Position numbers and translations under genes: made by a program. Below are positions 45,665 to 53,942 of a stretch of 64,000 nt of DNA, in pieces (within the stretch, counting starts at the first letter, position 1; every line of letters begins with the position of its first letter). Source of the DNA: Confluentibacter citreus (GTDB taxonomy: Bacteria; Bacteroidota; Bacteroidia; Flavobacteriales; Flavobacteriaceae). The stretch lies in assembly GCF_002807055.1 (NCBI RefSeq), contig NZ_NIXN01000006.1, positions 62,001-126,000 on the forward strand. The letters are read 5' to 3'. The notes under the pieces were generated by a model. The model worked only from the letters and a program-made list of their open reading frames with translations. It was not told the origin of the DNA and did not search any database.

Positions 45665-47044
45665 TTAATTAGATTTAGCCATTTCTAAGGCTTTTGTGGT
45701 GGTGTAATATTTTGTAATCATATTTGGGATTTCCCATTCTGGGAGATTTCTCTTGGTAAGGTATTCAATAAACTTTTCCGTTACTTGTGAAAAATGGGCT
45801 TCATGTCCGTTTTTATAAGATTCAGGTATCATAACTTCCCAGCCTAATGGGGTAGATCTTAAAGATATTCCAGGATATTTTTCTTCTAACTTTTTAAATT
45901 CTACTATTACATTCTCAAGGTTGGCATCAGATAACGCTCTAGTTTCAATGTATAAAGTTGGTTTAAAATTTTCTTCTTTTCCTTGTTTAATTATGAGGTT
46001 GACTTTTGTCCCCCTCATTTTAGAAAAGTGAGTATCTGTAGTGCCTTCAGGCGCCATATAATTCCATTTTACAGACACTTTAGCATGAATATCTTTTAAC
46101 TTATAATTAATTTCTCCATTGCAAAATACAGCCAAGAGAGAATCGTTTACGATGGCGTTTTGCAAATAATCAGGAAAATGGTTAAGTTTTGTGACAGCTT
46201 CGAATTCAGATTTGGATATATGTGTTGGCGTTCTAGTTGCTGAATTAATATTTACATCTTCTTCATGTAAAATTTGATTAGGAAAACATTGCCATTGAAT
46301 TAAATCAACCAAATGTGTGGTAACATCAACAATGCCCTCCCCTTGTTGATTGACATCAAAAAACCATGGCGGACGCGTTAAAATATTTCCAGAAACGTAT
46401 TTATAAAAATGATGGATGCTTTCCTTCGTTATGGCTGGATCTTCTGGAGAACCTATTTCAAGGTCACCAAAAATGGTTTTATTCATTGATAACTCACGCT
46501 GTAATATGGATGTGATTTCAAATCGCTCGGTCATAACATCATATAAAAACATATTCTTTTGTGAAGCCAATTCAAAGGTTTTTTTTAATAACTTAAAATC
46601 ATCCATATTGATTGCCATTGGTTTATCGGCAAGAACATTCAAGCCATTAATCACGGATTGATTGATGTATTCTGATTTCTTACGATTGTTTCCTGATAAA
46701 ACAACGACGTTTCCCTTCTTTTCAGATAACATTTTTTCAAAAAAATCAGGACCTTCGTACAAAATGGTATTCCAATTTGTGGGGTTTTCTTCACGGGAGT
46801 TAAATCCTTCTATTCTATTTAAATGCAAAGTAACATCATCACCTTTCGGAGCATAGATATAAACTGTTGAATCCACTTCTGGGTAATTATATTTTTGAAC
46901 TAACGCAGCATGGAAATGTCCAGGATCAATGGTGATAAATTGAATGTTTTTTTTTGAAACCTCTTTTGTTTCTGTTTTACAGGAGACCATTAAAGCCAAT
47001 GTTATGGTTAGGTATAAAAATGGTTTAATACTTATTCTATTCAT
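45665..47044 (-). CDS. Gfo/Idh/MocA-like lipoprotein oxidoreductase
   Basis: A 459-residue lipoprotein (lipobox MVSC). The N-terminal half is a Rossmann-like Gfo/Idh/MocA domain with the usual glycine motif poorly kept (ITIDPGHFHAAL), the ADKPMAI version of the EKP motif, and a C-terminal domain of the putative oxidoreductase C-terminal kind (GIVDVTTHLVDLIQWQCFP). Envelope-located. Overlaps the upstream oxidoreductase gene by eight bases. Probably acts on the same sugar derivative as its neighbours; substrate unknown. Confidence 0.75.
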   Translation of the reverse strand: MNRISIKPFLYLTITLALMVSCKTETKEVSKKNIQFITIDPGHFHAALVQKYNYPEVDSTVYIYAPKGDDVTLHLNRIEGFNSREENPTNWNTILYEGPDFFEKMLSEKKGNVVVLSGNNRKKSEYINQSVINGLNVLADKPMAINMDDFKLLKKTFELASQKNMFLYDVMTERFEITSILQRELSMNKTIFGDLEIGSPEDPAITKESIHHFYKYVSGNILTRPPWFFDVNQQGEGIVDVTTHLVDLIQWQCFPNQILHEEDVNINSATRTPTHISKSEFEAVTKLNHFPDYLQNAIVNDSLLAVFCNGEINYKLKDIHAKVSVKWNYMAPEGTTDTHFSKMRGTKVNLIIKQGKEENFKPTLYIETRALSDANLENVIVEFKKLEEKYPGISLRSTPLGWEVMIPESYKNGHEAHFSQVTEKFIEYLTKRNLPEWEIPNMITKYYTTTKALEMAKSN

Positions 47045-48425
47045 ATTTTACAGCATATTTTTCCCGTTGTGGTCTTGAGAGCATAGCATTTGCCTCATCA
47101 TCATTTTTAAATTGTTCGGTTTCTGGATTCCAGTATAATTTCCTATTTAATTTCATGGCCATATGATGAATTAAGCATGCAGAACAAGAACGATGTGCAG
47201 CTTCAATTGGAGCTATAGGCTCTTTACGGGATTTGATGCTGTCAATCCAATTTCTATGATGATTTTCACTAATGGGTAAATGGATTTCATTAGCTCCAAT
47301 TTGGGATGTAATAATTTTTGGGTCACTTGCATCCAATGGTTTTACCCCATTGGAATCAGCCACAGGGTCACTTGCTGTAACACGATAATCTCCTCTTGTA
47401 ACAAATATCCAGCCTTCGGTGCCTTCAAATTTAACACCATTAGGTAATTCGTTTGATACAACCATTTCAACGCCATTGGCATATTTTGCGTAAGTTGTGA
47501 AAATACCATGGACATCCCATAAACCAGATTTTGGAAATTCTGCCTGTCCCCAAACCTCAATAGGACCCGTATATTCTGTGTTCATTCCCCAATGTGCGGA
47601 ATCAATATGGTGCGAACCCCAACCTGTAATCATACCGGCACCAAACTGTTCACAGCGTAACCAACCTGGGCGACCATAGTTTGATTGTGGATGGACGCGC
47701 TTTTCTGTATAATAAACCTCAGGTGTAGCTCCCAACCACATATCATAATCCAAGTTTGTTGGAATTGGCATTTCAGGCTCTTCATTTCCACTGGGATCAC
47801 CCGGCAACCCAACATGGACTTTTTTAAGCTCGCCTATTCTGCCATTTCTTACCAATTCTGCCGCATAACGGAATTGAGGTGAAGAACGTTGTTGACTGCC
47901 AATTTGAAATATCCTATCGGTTTTTCTAACTTCATCACTTAAATAACGACCTTCTTTAATAGTCAATGATACTGGTTTTTGCATAAAAATATCTTTGCCT
48001 GCGCGTACAGCATCAACACCTATTTTTGTATGCCAATGGTCTGGTGTACTTATAATCACGGCGTCAATATCTTTATTAAGAAGTAATTCACGGTAATCGG
48101 TGTAAACATTTACACCGTTAAAAGGCTTGCCTGATTTTTCAGTATAATATTTTTCAACCAACGCTTTGGCATCTTTGGCACGATTGGAGTCTAAATCACA
48201 AACAGCTAGTATTTGTACATCCTCGGATTGCCATACCTCTGGCATGTCATAAATCCTTGAAATTCGGCCATTACCAATGGCGGCAATATTGATACGGTTA
48301 CTGGGTGCATTTTTACCAAACACACTTGCTGGAACTATTGATGGAACTCCAGATAACAATATAGTTGCTGCTGATGCCTTTGAAGTTGTTTGGATAAACG
48401 TTCTTCTTGAAATGTTTTTTTTCAT
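47037..48425 (-). CDS. Tat-exported Gfo/Idh/MocA oxidoreductase
   Basis: A 462-residue enzyme with a twin-arginine signal (SRRTFIQTTSKASAATILLSG). It has a Rossmann domain with NIAAIGNGRISRI, the catalytic-lysine loop as MQKPVS (Gln for the usual Glu), and the C-terminal sheet with GWGSHHIDSAHWGM. Such exported NAD(P)-dependent oxidoreductases act on sugars or inositols, with the cofactor bound before Tat export. It overlaps the next oxidoreductase gene by eight bases and follows the PmoA-like gene by 21 bases. Confidence 0.85.
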   Translation of the reverse strand: MKKNISRRTFIQTTSKASAATILLSGVPSIVPASVFGKNAPSNRINIAAIGNGRISRIYDMPEVWQSEDVQILAVCDLDSNRAKDAKALVEKYYTEKSGKPFNGVNVYTDYRELLLNKDIDAVIISTPDHWHTKIGVDAVRAGKDIFMQKPVSLTIKEGRYLSDEVRKTDRIFQIGSQQRSSPQFRYAAELVRNGRIGELKKVHVGLPGDPSGNEEPEMPIPTNLDYDMWLGATPEVYYTEKRVHPQSNYGRPGWLRCEQFGAGMITGWGSHHIDSAHWGMNTEYTGPIEVWGQAEFPKSGLWDVHGIFTTYAKYANGVEMVVSNELPNGVKFEGTEGWIFVTRGDYRVTASDPVADSNGVKPLDASDPKIITSQIGANEIHLPISENHHRNWIDSIKSRKEPIAPIEAAHRSCSACLIHHMAMKLNRKLYWNPETEQFKNDDEANAMLSRPQREKYAVKYE

Positions 48426-48446
48426 GCTATAGTCTAGTTTTGGTTG

Positions 48447-49412
48447 TTATTGCTTGGTAAATTCTTCCCAAAATGTTTCTGCATGAGTTGGTGTAAACTC
48501 ATTATCAAAAACTACCAACCTATATTTTAATGTATAGGTTTTACCAGGCTCAAATACCCAGTCTTTGGTCTTGGTTGGTGAAAAATTTATAAAAACAGAA
48601 CCTTCATGTTGACCGATAGGCCAAACCCTGATAGGTTCAGGATGGTTGTAATTTTGTGTATGTGAAAGCATTATAATACCCCCTTTATCATTTCCCAACT
48701 TGCCTTGGTATAGCATCCATTTGGCAGTTGTATTATCGGCGTCTTTTCGTGTTTTGCCTTCGGAAGTCATAATGCTACTATTGGCATCATTCCATTCTTC
48801 AGTGGCACGCCAACCTAAACCTTGGTAGCGATATGCCAAAATTTCAAATTTGCTATCAGTTGCACAGGTATAATCAAACTGTAAGTCAATGATATAATAA
48901 TCATCTTTTGGATTATGGATTTTTACGGTTTGTATTTCATTTAATGCTACTTTATTTTTGTTGTTTTTTAAAACGACGTGTTCATGAAGCATTTGGTATT
49001 CCGCAAACTCATGTGTTACATTCGTGTTTTTGAAACCTGCATGGCGAATAGTGGCTTGTTTGCCACCAATATTCCAAAAATCAAGGGTATCGCCTTCAAA
49101 CAAGGTCTTTGTCCACGGATTCCACATTCCAAAATGGTGGTAATGGTCTGTTGCATGAATACGCGTTAACCGATGTCCTTTTAAGGTATTTATTGGATGG
49201 AAAAAACCACTGCGTTTGAATGCTGGATCGACACCTTCTGGCGGATCCAGGACGGCATATTGATACCCAATAAGTGGCTGGTTTTTATGGACAATGGATA
49301 ATATCCCCTTTTCCTTTAAAATGGATAATACTTTTTCATTTTGAGAAGATACTTTGTATGAAAAAGCAAGCAACACCATAAGTGTTAAGATAGACAGTTT
49401 AGTTAATTGCAT
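48447..49412 (-). CDS. PmoA-like (DUF6807) secreted protein
   Basis: A 321-residue protein with a signal peptide (cleavage near VSSQ). Features are YAVLDPPEGVDPAFKRSGFFHPINTLKG, RIHATDHYHHFGMWNPWTKT and GIIMLSHTQNYNHPEPIRVWP. Despite the PmoA name, the family is not methane monooxygenase; it is widespread in polysaccharide-using Bacteroidota and its reaction is unknown. First gene of a four-gene operon with two Gfo/Idh/MocA proteins and a cupin, so it probably acts in an extracytoplasmic sugar-oxidation pathway. Confidence 0.8.
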   Translation of the reverse strand: MQLTKLSILTLMVLLAFSYKVSSQNEKVLSILKEKGILSIVHKNQPLIGYQYAVLDPPEGVDPAFKRSGFFHPINTLKGHRLTRIHATDHYHHFGMWNPWTKTLFEGDTLDFWNIGGKQATIRHAGFKNTNVTHEFAEYQMLHEHVVLKNNKNKVALNEIQTVKIHNPKDDYYIIDLQFDYTCATDSKFEILAYRYQGLGWRATEEWNDANSSIMTSEGKTRKDADNTTAKWMLYQGKLGNDKGGIIMLSHTQNYNHPEPIRVWPIGQHEGSVFINFSPTKTKDWVFEPGKTYTLKYRLVVFDNEFTPTHAETFWEEFTKQ

Positions 49413-49491
49413 TAGTTTAAAGAATAGTTAGTTTCCTTAAAAATACAAATTAATTACTGATTTATAAATGAGCTTATGAAGTTAATATCTT

Positions 49492-50118
49492 TTATTTATG
49501 TCTTGACTTCAAAACCTTTATGATATCATCTATTTTGAAACCTTTAGCTTGTAGCAGGATTAAATAGTGGAACAATAAATCAGCACTTTCACTTAAAAAT
49601 AAATCATCATTACTGTCTTTGGCTTCAATAACCACCTCAACAGCTTCCTCTCCTACTTTTTGTGCGATTTTATTAATCCCTTTTTTAAAGAGTGAAGCTA
49701 CGTAAGATGTTTCAGAATCGGTATTATTTTTTCTGTTTTCAATAACCTGTTCAAGCTGCGATAAAAATCCATAAGTTTCATCATTCGATTCACCCCAACA
49801 CGTATCTGTTCCAGTATGACACGTTGGTCCGACTGGATTTACTTGAATTAGAAGCGTATCGCTATCACAATCGTTTTTTATATCCACGAGATTTAAAAAG
49901 TTGCCACTTTCCTCCCCTTTTGTCCATAACCTATTTTTACTTCTACTAAAAAAAGTAACTTGTTTGGTTTCTATTGTTTTATTGTAAGCGGCTTCATTCA
50001 TATAGCCCAACATCAATACATTTTTTGTTGTGATATCTTGGATGATGGCTGGAACTAGAGCCCCCTCTAACTCCCCCCAAGGGGGAGAAATGGCACAAGT
50101 ATTTTTTTTATTTGACAT
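49492..50118 (-). CDS. hisIE: Phosphoribosyl-AMP cyclohydrolase/PR-ATP pyrophosphatase
   Basis: A 208-residue bifunctional enzyme for histidine steps 2 and 3. The HisI part has KNVLMLGYMNEAAY, KNRLWTKGEESGNFLN, DCDSDTLL and the metal cysteines in VGPTCHTGTDTCWG. The HisE helical domain (about 115-208) contains KVGEEAVEVVIEAK and ESADLLFHYLILL. Unusually, residues about 10-20 (SPPWGELEGA) are encoded by a REP-like palindrome (50064-50089), adding an extension before the conserved LVPAIIQD. Last gene of the his operon, 39 bases after hisF. Confidence 0.92.
   Translation of the reverse strand: MSNKKNTCAISPPWGELEGALVPAIIQDITTKNVLMLGYMNEAAYNKTIETKQVTFFSRSKNRLWTKGEESGNFLNLVDIKNDCDSDTLLIQVNPVGPTCHTGTDTCWGESNDETYGFLSQLEQVIENRKNNTDSETSYVASLFKKGINKIAQKVGEEAVEVVIEAKDSNDDLFLSESADLLFHYLILLQAKGFKIDDIIKVLKSRHK
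50064..50089. repeat. REP-like palindrome inside hisIE
   Basis: CCTCTAACTCCCCCC/AAGGGGGAGAAA-type element. On the coding strand it translates to SPPWGELEGA within the hisIE N-terminus. A related element lies in the hisF-hisIE gap in inverted orientation. Confidence 0.7.
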
Positions 50119-50137
50119 ATTTTAATTCTTTATTTAT

Positions 50138-50157
50138 TTCCCCTTTGGGGTTAGGGC
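50138..50157. repeat. REP-like palindrome between hisF and hisIE
   Basis: CCCCTTTGGGG (50140-50150) followed by TTAGGGCC. Its complement (GGCCCTAACCCCAAAGGGG) resembles the element at 50064-50089, so the two form an inverted pair about 50 bases apart. It directly abuts the hisF stop codon. Confidence 0.65.
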
Positions 50158-50913
50158 CTAAAGCCGTACTTCTATATTATTATTTTTTAATGCTCTTTTT
50201 AATTCAGGTATGGGTATTTCTCCAAAGTGAAACACACTAGCAGCTAAAGCCGCATCTGCTTTGCCTTCTTTAAAGGTATCAATAAAATGCTGGATATTCC
50301 CTGCACCACCTGAAGCTATTATGGGGATATTCAATTCACTTGATAATTTAGCTAAGGCTTCATTGGCAAACCCATTTTTTGTACCATCATGATCCATGGA
50401 CGTGAATAATATTTCACCAGCACCGCGTTGCTCGACTTCTTTGGCCCACTCAAATAAATCAATATCCGTTGGGATACTACCACCTGCTAAATGTACTTTC
50501 CAATGGCCGTCGATTTGTTTGGCATCAATGGCAACGACAATACACTGGCTTCCAAATTTATTGGAAAGTTCGTTAACCAATTCAGGTCGTTTTACCGCCG
50601 AAGAATTGATGGAGACTTTATCAGCGCCACATTTCAACAAATCGTCTACATGCTCTATAGACGAAATACCACCGCCCACCGTAAACGGAATATTGACTTG
50701 TTCAGCGACATGTAAAACCATATCTAAAGTCGTGGCTCGACCCTCTAAAGTAGCTGAAATATCCAAAAAAACCAATTCATCAGCACCAATATCCGCATAT
50801 TGTTTTGCCAGTTCTACCGGGTCACCTGCATCACGTAAATCAATAAAATTAACGCCTTTTACGGTTCGTCCGTTTTTAATATCCAAGCAGGGTATGATTC
50901 TTTTTGTTAACAT
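50158..50913 (-). CDS. hisF: Imidazole glycerol phosphate synthase cyclase subunit
   Basis: A 251-residue TIM barrel that cyclises PRFAR with HisH-derived ammonia to IGP and AICAR. Catalytic Asp11 is in [13 protein letters not shown], and the second Asp is in VVAIDAKQ. Phosphate-binding loops FTVGGGIS and IIASGGAGN are present. Standard length. The TAG stop touches a REP-like palindrome; an AGTTAAA heptamer array lies just upstream. Confidence 0.96.
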   Translation of the reverse strand: MLTKRIIPCLDIKNGRTVKGVNFIDLRDAGDPVELAKQYADIGADELVFLDISATLEGRATTLDMVLHVAEQVNIPFTVGGGISSIEHVDDLLKCGADKVSINSSAVKRPELVNELSNKFGSQCIVVAIDAKQIDGHWKVHLAGGSIPTDIDLFEWAKEVEQRGAGEILFTSMDHDGTKNGFANEALAKLSSELNIPIIASGGAGNIQHFIDTFKEGKADAALAASVFHFGEIPIPELKRALKNNNIEVRL

Positions 50914-50920
50914 TAATAAA

Positions 50921-50953
50921 AGTTAAAAGTTAAAAGTTAAAAGTTAAAAGTTA
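50921..50953. repeat. Heptamer tandem repeat AGTTAAA x4.7
   Basis: Units start at 50921, eight bases before the hisF start codon, and fill half of the hisA-hisF gap. Same unit as at 35391 before leuD. Confidence 0.95.
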
Positions 50954-50982
50954 TTGGCTTTTAAGTCTTAACAAGTAACTGG

Positions 50983-51717
50983 TTAAACAAAAGCTTCTAA
51001 TTGTTTTAAACTGATTCTATTCTCATAAATAGCTTTTCCAATAATAACCCCTTCGCATCCCAGTGCTTTTAGTTTGGGTAATTCATCAAATGTTGAAATT
51101 CCCCCAGATGCAATCAGCTTAATGGATTGACCGCTACTATTATTGGTACATTCTTCTATGATTTGCTTATACAAATCATACGATGGTCCTTCTAGCATGC
51201 CGTCTTTAGCAATATCTGTACAAATGACATACTTGATGCTTTTCTTTTGATACTCTTTAATGAATGGAATAACCTCGTCTGCACTATTCTCCAGCCAACC
51301 GCTAATCGCTATTTTTCCATTATTGCTATCCGCTCCTAAAATGATTTTTTCACCGCCGTATTTAGCAATCCAACCTTCAAAAGTCTTTGGGTTTTTAACC
51401 GCAATACTGCCTCCAGTGATTTGTTTTGCTCCCGAGTTGAAGGCAATATGTAAATCCTCATTCGTTTTTAAGCCACCTCCAAAATCGATTTTCAACTTCG
51501 TCTTTGTTGAAATTTGCTCTAAAACCTTATAATTAACAATGTGGTGTGCTTTAGCACCATCTAAATCCACCAAATGTAAATATTCAATGCCGGCAGCTTC
51601 AAACATTTTAGCGACTTCCAAAGGATTCTCATTATAAATCTTTTTGGTATCGTAATCGCCTTTGGTTAATCTCACGCATTTGCCGTCTATGATGTCTATG
51701 GCTGGTATGATTCTCAT
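50983..51717 (-). CDS. hisA: ProFAR isomerase
   Basis: A 244-residue TIM barrel converting ProFAR to PRFAR. Catalytic Asp8 is in [15 protein letters not shown]. Phosphate loops are [10 protein letters not shown] and LIASGGIS. Homologous to HisF, as the family should be. A GGCTTTT heptamer array lies just upstream. Confidence 0.96.
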   Translation of the reverse strand: MRIIPAIDIIDGKCVRLTKGDYDTKKIYNENPLEVAKMFEAAGIEYLHLVDLDGAKAHHIVNYKVLEQISTKTKLKIDFGGGLKTNEDLHIAFNSGAKQITGGSIAVKNPKTFEGWIAKYGGEKIILGADSNNGKIAISGWLENSADEVIPFIKEYQKKSIKYVICTDIAKDGMLEGPSYDLYKQIIEECTNNSSGQSIKLIASGGISTFDELPKLKALGCEGVIIGKAIYENRISLKQLEAFV

Positions 51718-51724
51718 TATTTAT

Positions 51725-51749
51725 GGCTTTTGGCTTTTGGCTTTTGGCT
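51725..51749. repeat. Heptamer tandem repeat GGCTTTT x3.6
   Basis: Units at 51725, 51732 and 51739 plus GGCT. It begins eight bases before the hisA start, the same offset as the arrays before leuD and hisF. Confidence 0.93.
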
Positions 51750-51779
51750 ATTAGTTTCCCAATATCTACAAACCATCAA

Positions 51780-52361
51780 CTATAATTTTAAAAAGTTTTC
51801 TAATATTTTTTCTCCTGCAAGGCTGCTTTTTTCTGGATGAAATTGTACACCGTAAAAATTATTGTGTTGCAATGCTGAAGCATAATTGATTCCGTAATCG
51901 GTTTTTGCTATGGTTTGCTCACAATGTTCGGCATAATAACTGTGAACCAGATACATATATGCTCCTTCCTTGATGCCTTCAAATAAATCAGATTTTAAAT
52001 CCTTAATCACGTTCCACCCCATTTGAGGGACTTTCACATCATTAGAAAACCGTTTCACATCCGTATTAAAAACACCCAATCCTTTGGTATAACCTTCTTC
52101 TGTGGACTTGCAAAGCAATTGCATACCCAAGCAAATACCCAAAACAGGTTGCTTTAATGTTGGAATCAAAATATCCAATCCACTTTCCTTTAGCATGTTC
52201 ATGGCTGTACTAGCTTCACCAACCCCTGGAAATATAATTTTATCCGCCGCTACTATCTCATCAGGATTATTTGATAAAATAGCATCAACCCCAAGGCGTT
52301 TAAAAGCAAATTGTATGCTTTTGATGTTTCCCGCTCCGTAATTTATAATGACTAATTTCAA
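51780..52361 (-). CDS. hisH: Imidazole glycerol phosphate synthase glutaminase subunit
   Basis: A 193-residue class I glutamine amidotransferase supplying ammonia to HisF. The nucleophile Cys is in VLGICLGMQLLC, and the His-x-Glu pair is in YGVQFHPEKS. The start is TTG (52361-52359): the context reads ATTGAAA, and no ATG gives the conserved MKLVIINYGAGN start. A GATTTAC heptamer array ends only two bases upstream, so little room remains for a ribosome-binding site. Confidence 0.94.
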   Translation of the reverse strand: MKLVIINYGAGNIKSIQFAFKRLGVDAILSNNPDEIVAADKIIFPGVGEASTAMNMLKESGLDILIPTLKQPVLGICLGMQLLCKSTEEGYTKGLGVFNTDVKRFSNDVKVPQMGWNVIKDLKSDLFEGIKEGAYMYLVHSYYAEHCEQTIAKTDYGINYASALQHNNFYGVQFHPEKSSLAGEKILENFLKL

Positions 52362-52363
52362 TT

Positions 52364-52403
52364 GATTTACGATTTACGATTTACGATTTACGATTTACGA
52401 TTT
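52364..52403. repeat. Heptamer tandem repeat GATTTAC x5.7
   Basis: Five exact units from 52364 plus GATTT. It occupies the hisB-hisH gap and almost touches the hisH start. Confidence 0.95.
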
Positions 52404-52438
52404 GAATTCGTAATTCTAAAATCTGAATTCTTAATTTA

Positions 52439-53572
52439 TTAAAGCATCCCTTTCGTGGAAGGCAAAATCATTTTTTCAATATCGCGTTTTACTGCCATTT
52501 TAATTGCTTTAGCAAAAGCTTTGAATATTGCTTCAATTTTATGGTGTTCATTTGTGCCTTCTGCTTTAATATTCAAGTTGCATTTAGCCCCATCTGTGAA
52601 CGATTTAAAGAAATGATAAAACATTTCCGTTGGCATTTTGCCTACCATTTCACGTTTAAATTCAGCTTCCCAAACCAACCAATTTCTACCACCAAAATCT
52701 ATGGCGACCTGCGCTAAACAATCGTCCATTGGCAAACAAAATCCATAACGTTCTATACCCAATTTATTTCCTAAAACATTATTGAATAATTCGCCTAAGG
52801 CTATGGCCGTATCTTCAATGGTATGGTGTTCATCAACTTCCAAGTCGCCATCTACTTTTATTGTTAAGTCCAATTGACCGTGACGTGCAATTTGATCCAG
52901 CATGTGGTCAAAAAAAGCAATGCCTGTATCTATTTTACTTTTTCCTGTGCCATCAAGGTTTATTTGAATCGCAATTTTAGTTTCATTAGTATTTCTTATA
53001 ATACCTCCCGATCGATCATCAGCCTTTAAAAACCCATAAATTTTAGACCAATCATTGGTTTCTAAAGCAATGTATGCGTCTAATTCTTCACGTTTTACGG
53101 TGATTTCATTGGTTCCTAAATGTGTGTTATCGTTTATGTAAATCCCTTTAGCCCCAAGATTTTTGGCCAATTCAATGTCCGTTAACCTATCACCAATTAC
53201 AAAAGAATTTACTAAATCGTAATCCTCGGAAAAATATTTGGTTAATAATCCCGTATTTGGTTTTCTTGTTGGCGCATTATCTTTAGCAAACGTTCTGTCT
53301 ATAAATTGCTCCTTAAAAACAATCCCTTCATCTTCAAAACATTTTATGATGAAATTATGAACGGGCCAAAATGTATTTTCAGGAAAAGAAGAAGTTCCCA
53401 AACCATCTTGATTGGTAATCATAACAATCTCGTAGTCTAGTTCCTTAGCGATTTTGCCTAAATATTGAAATACTTTAGGGTAAAATTCCAATTTTTCGAA
53501 AGAGTCGATTTGCTCATCGCCTGGCTCTTTGATGATGGTGCCATCTCTGTCTATAAACAATACTTTTTTCAT
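52439..53572 (-). CDS. hisB: Bifunctional histidinol-phosphatase/IGP dehydratase
   Basis: A 377-residue fusion. Residues 1-165 are a HAD phosphatase (FIDRDGTII with Asp8 and Asp10; [22 protein letters not shown]) that makes histidinol. Residues about 180-377 are imidazoleglycerol-phosphate dehydratase with the metal-binding His motifs [19 protein letters not shown] and [19 protein letters not shown]. The order matches the enterobacterial type fusion. A palindrome (53589-53609) lies just upstream, at the edge of the GIY-YIG insertion. Confidence 0.96.
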   Translation of the reverse strand: MKKVLFIDRDGTIIKEPGDEQIDSFEKLEFYPKVFQYLGKIAKELDYEIVMITNQDGLGTSSFPENTFWPVHNFIIKCFEDEGIVFKEQFIDRTFAKDNAPTRKPNTGLLTKYFSEDYDLVNSFVIGDRLTDIELAKNLGAKGIYINDNTHLGTNEITVKREELDAYIALETNDWSKIYGFLKADDRSGGIIRNTNETKIAIQINLDGTGKSKIDTGIAFFDHMLDQIARHGQLDLTIKVDGDLEVDEHHTIEDTAIALGELFNNVLGNKLGIERYGFCLPMDDCLAQVAIDFGGRNWLVWEAEFKREMVGKMPTEMFYHFFKSFTDGAKCNLNIKAEGTNEHHKIEAIFKAFAKAIKMAVKRDIEKMILPSTKGML

Positions 53573-53588
53573 ATAACTTTAGTTATAT

Positions 53589-53609
53589 GTCCTGAATTTA
53601 TTTCAGGAC
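53589..53609. repeat. REP-like palindrome, left edge of GIY-YIG cassette
   Basis: GTCCTGAA (53589-53596) and TTCAGGAC (53602-53609) form an 8-bp stem. The core TCCTGAA/TTCAGGA is shared with 53924-53942. Confidence 0.8.
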
Positions 53610-53613
53610 CTTT

Positions 53614-53895
53614 TTAATTTAATATTAATGTCTCTAATTTAGGATTGGTTTCTTTAACTAAATTCCATTTCCAGTCCTTATGCCAATTTTTTAATTGCTT
53701 TTCACGAGATTTAGCAACTTTCATTTCTTCAAATTCCTCATAATAAACTAAATCAACTACATTGTACTTTTTGGTAAATACCGCTCCTGTTCCTTTTTGG
53801 TGTTGGCTAATTCTTTTCTGCAAATTATCAGTATAGCCAATGTATAATACACTTCTATTTTTATTTGTTAATATGTAACAATAACATTTTTTCAT
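53614..53895 (-). CDS. GIY-YIG nuclease-family protein
   Basis: A 93-residue single-domain GIY-YIG protein: CYCYILTNKNRSVLYIGYT carries the paired Tyr motif, then NLQKRISQHQ with the catalytic-type Arg, and KSREKQLKNWHKDWK with the Glu, ending after KETNP. The small family (YhbQ/URI-like) has structure-selective nuclease members. Start ATG 53895 is used; extending to a TTG at 53934 would read into the palindrome. It lies between hisC and hisB, bounded by matching palindromes, and has no known role in histidine synthesis. Confidence 0.85.
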   Translation of the reverse strand: MKKCYCYILTNKNRSVLYIGYTDNLQKRISQHQKGTGAVFTKKYNVVDLVYYEEFEEMKVAKSREKQLKNWHKDWKWNLVKETNPKLETLILN

Positions 53896-53923
53896 TGATA
53901 ATAATTCTTCTTTAATTAGAAGT

Positions 53924-53942
53924 TCCTGAAACAAGTTCAGGA
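53924..53942. repeat. REP-like palindrome, right edge of GIY-YIG cassette
   Basis: TCCTGAA (53924-53930) and TTCAGGA (53936-53942) form the same core as at 53589-53609. The stop codon of hisC (TGA) lies inside this palindrome. Confidence 0.8.
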
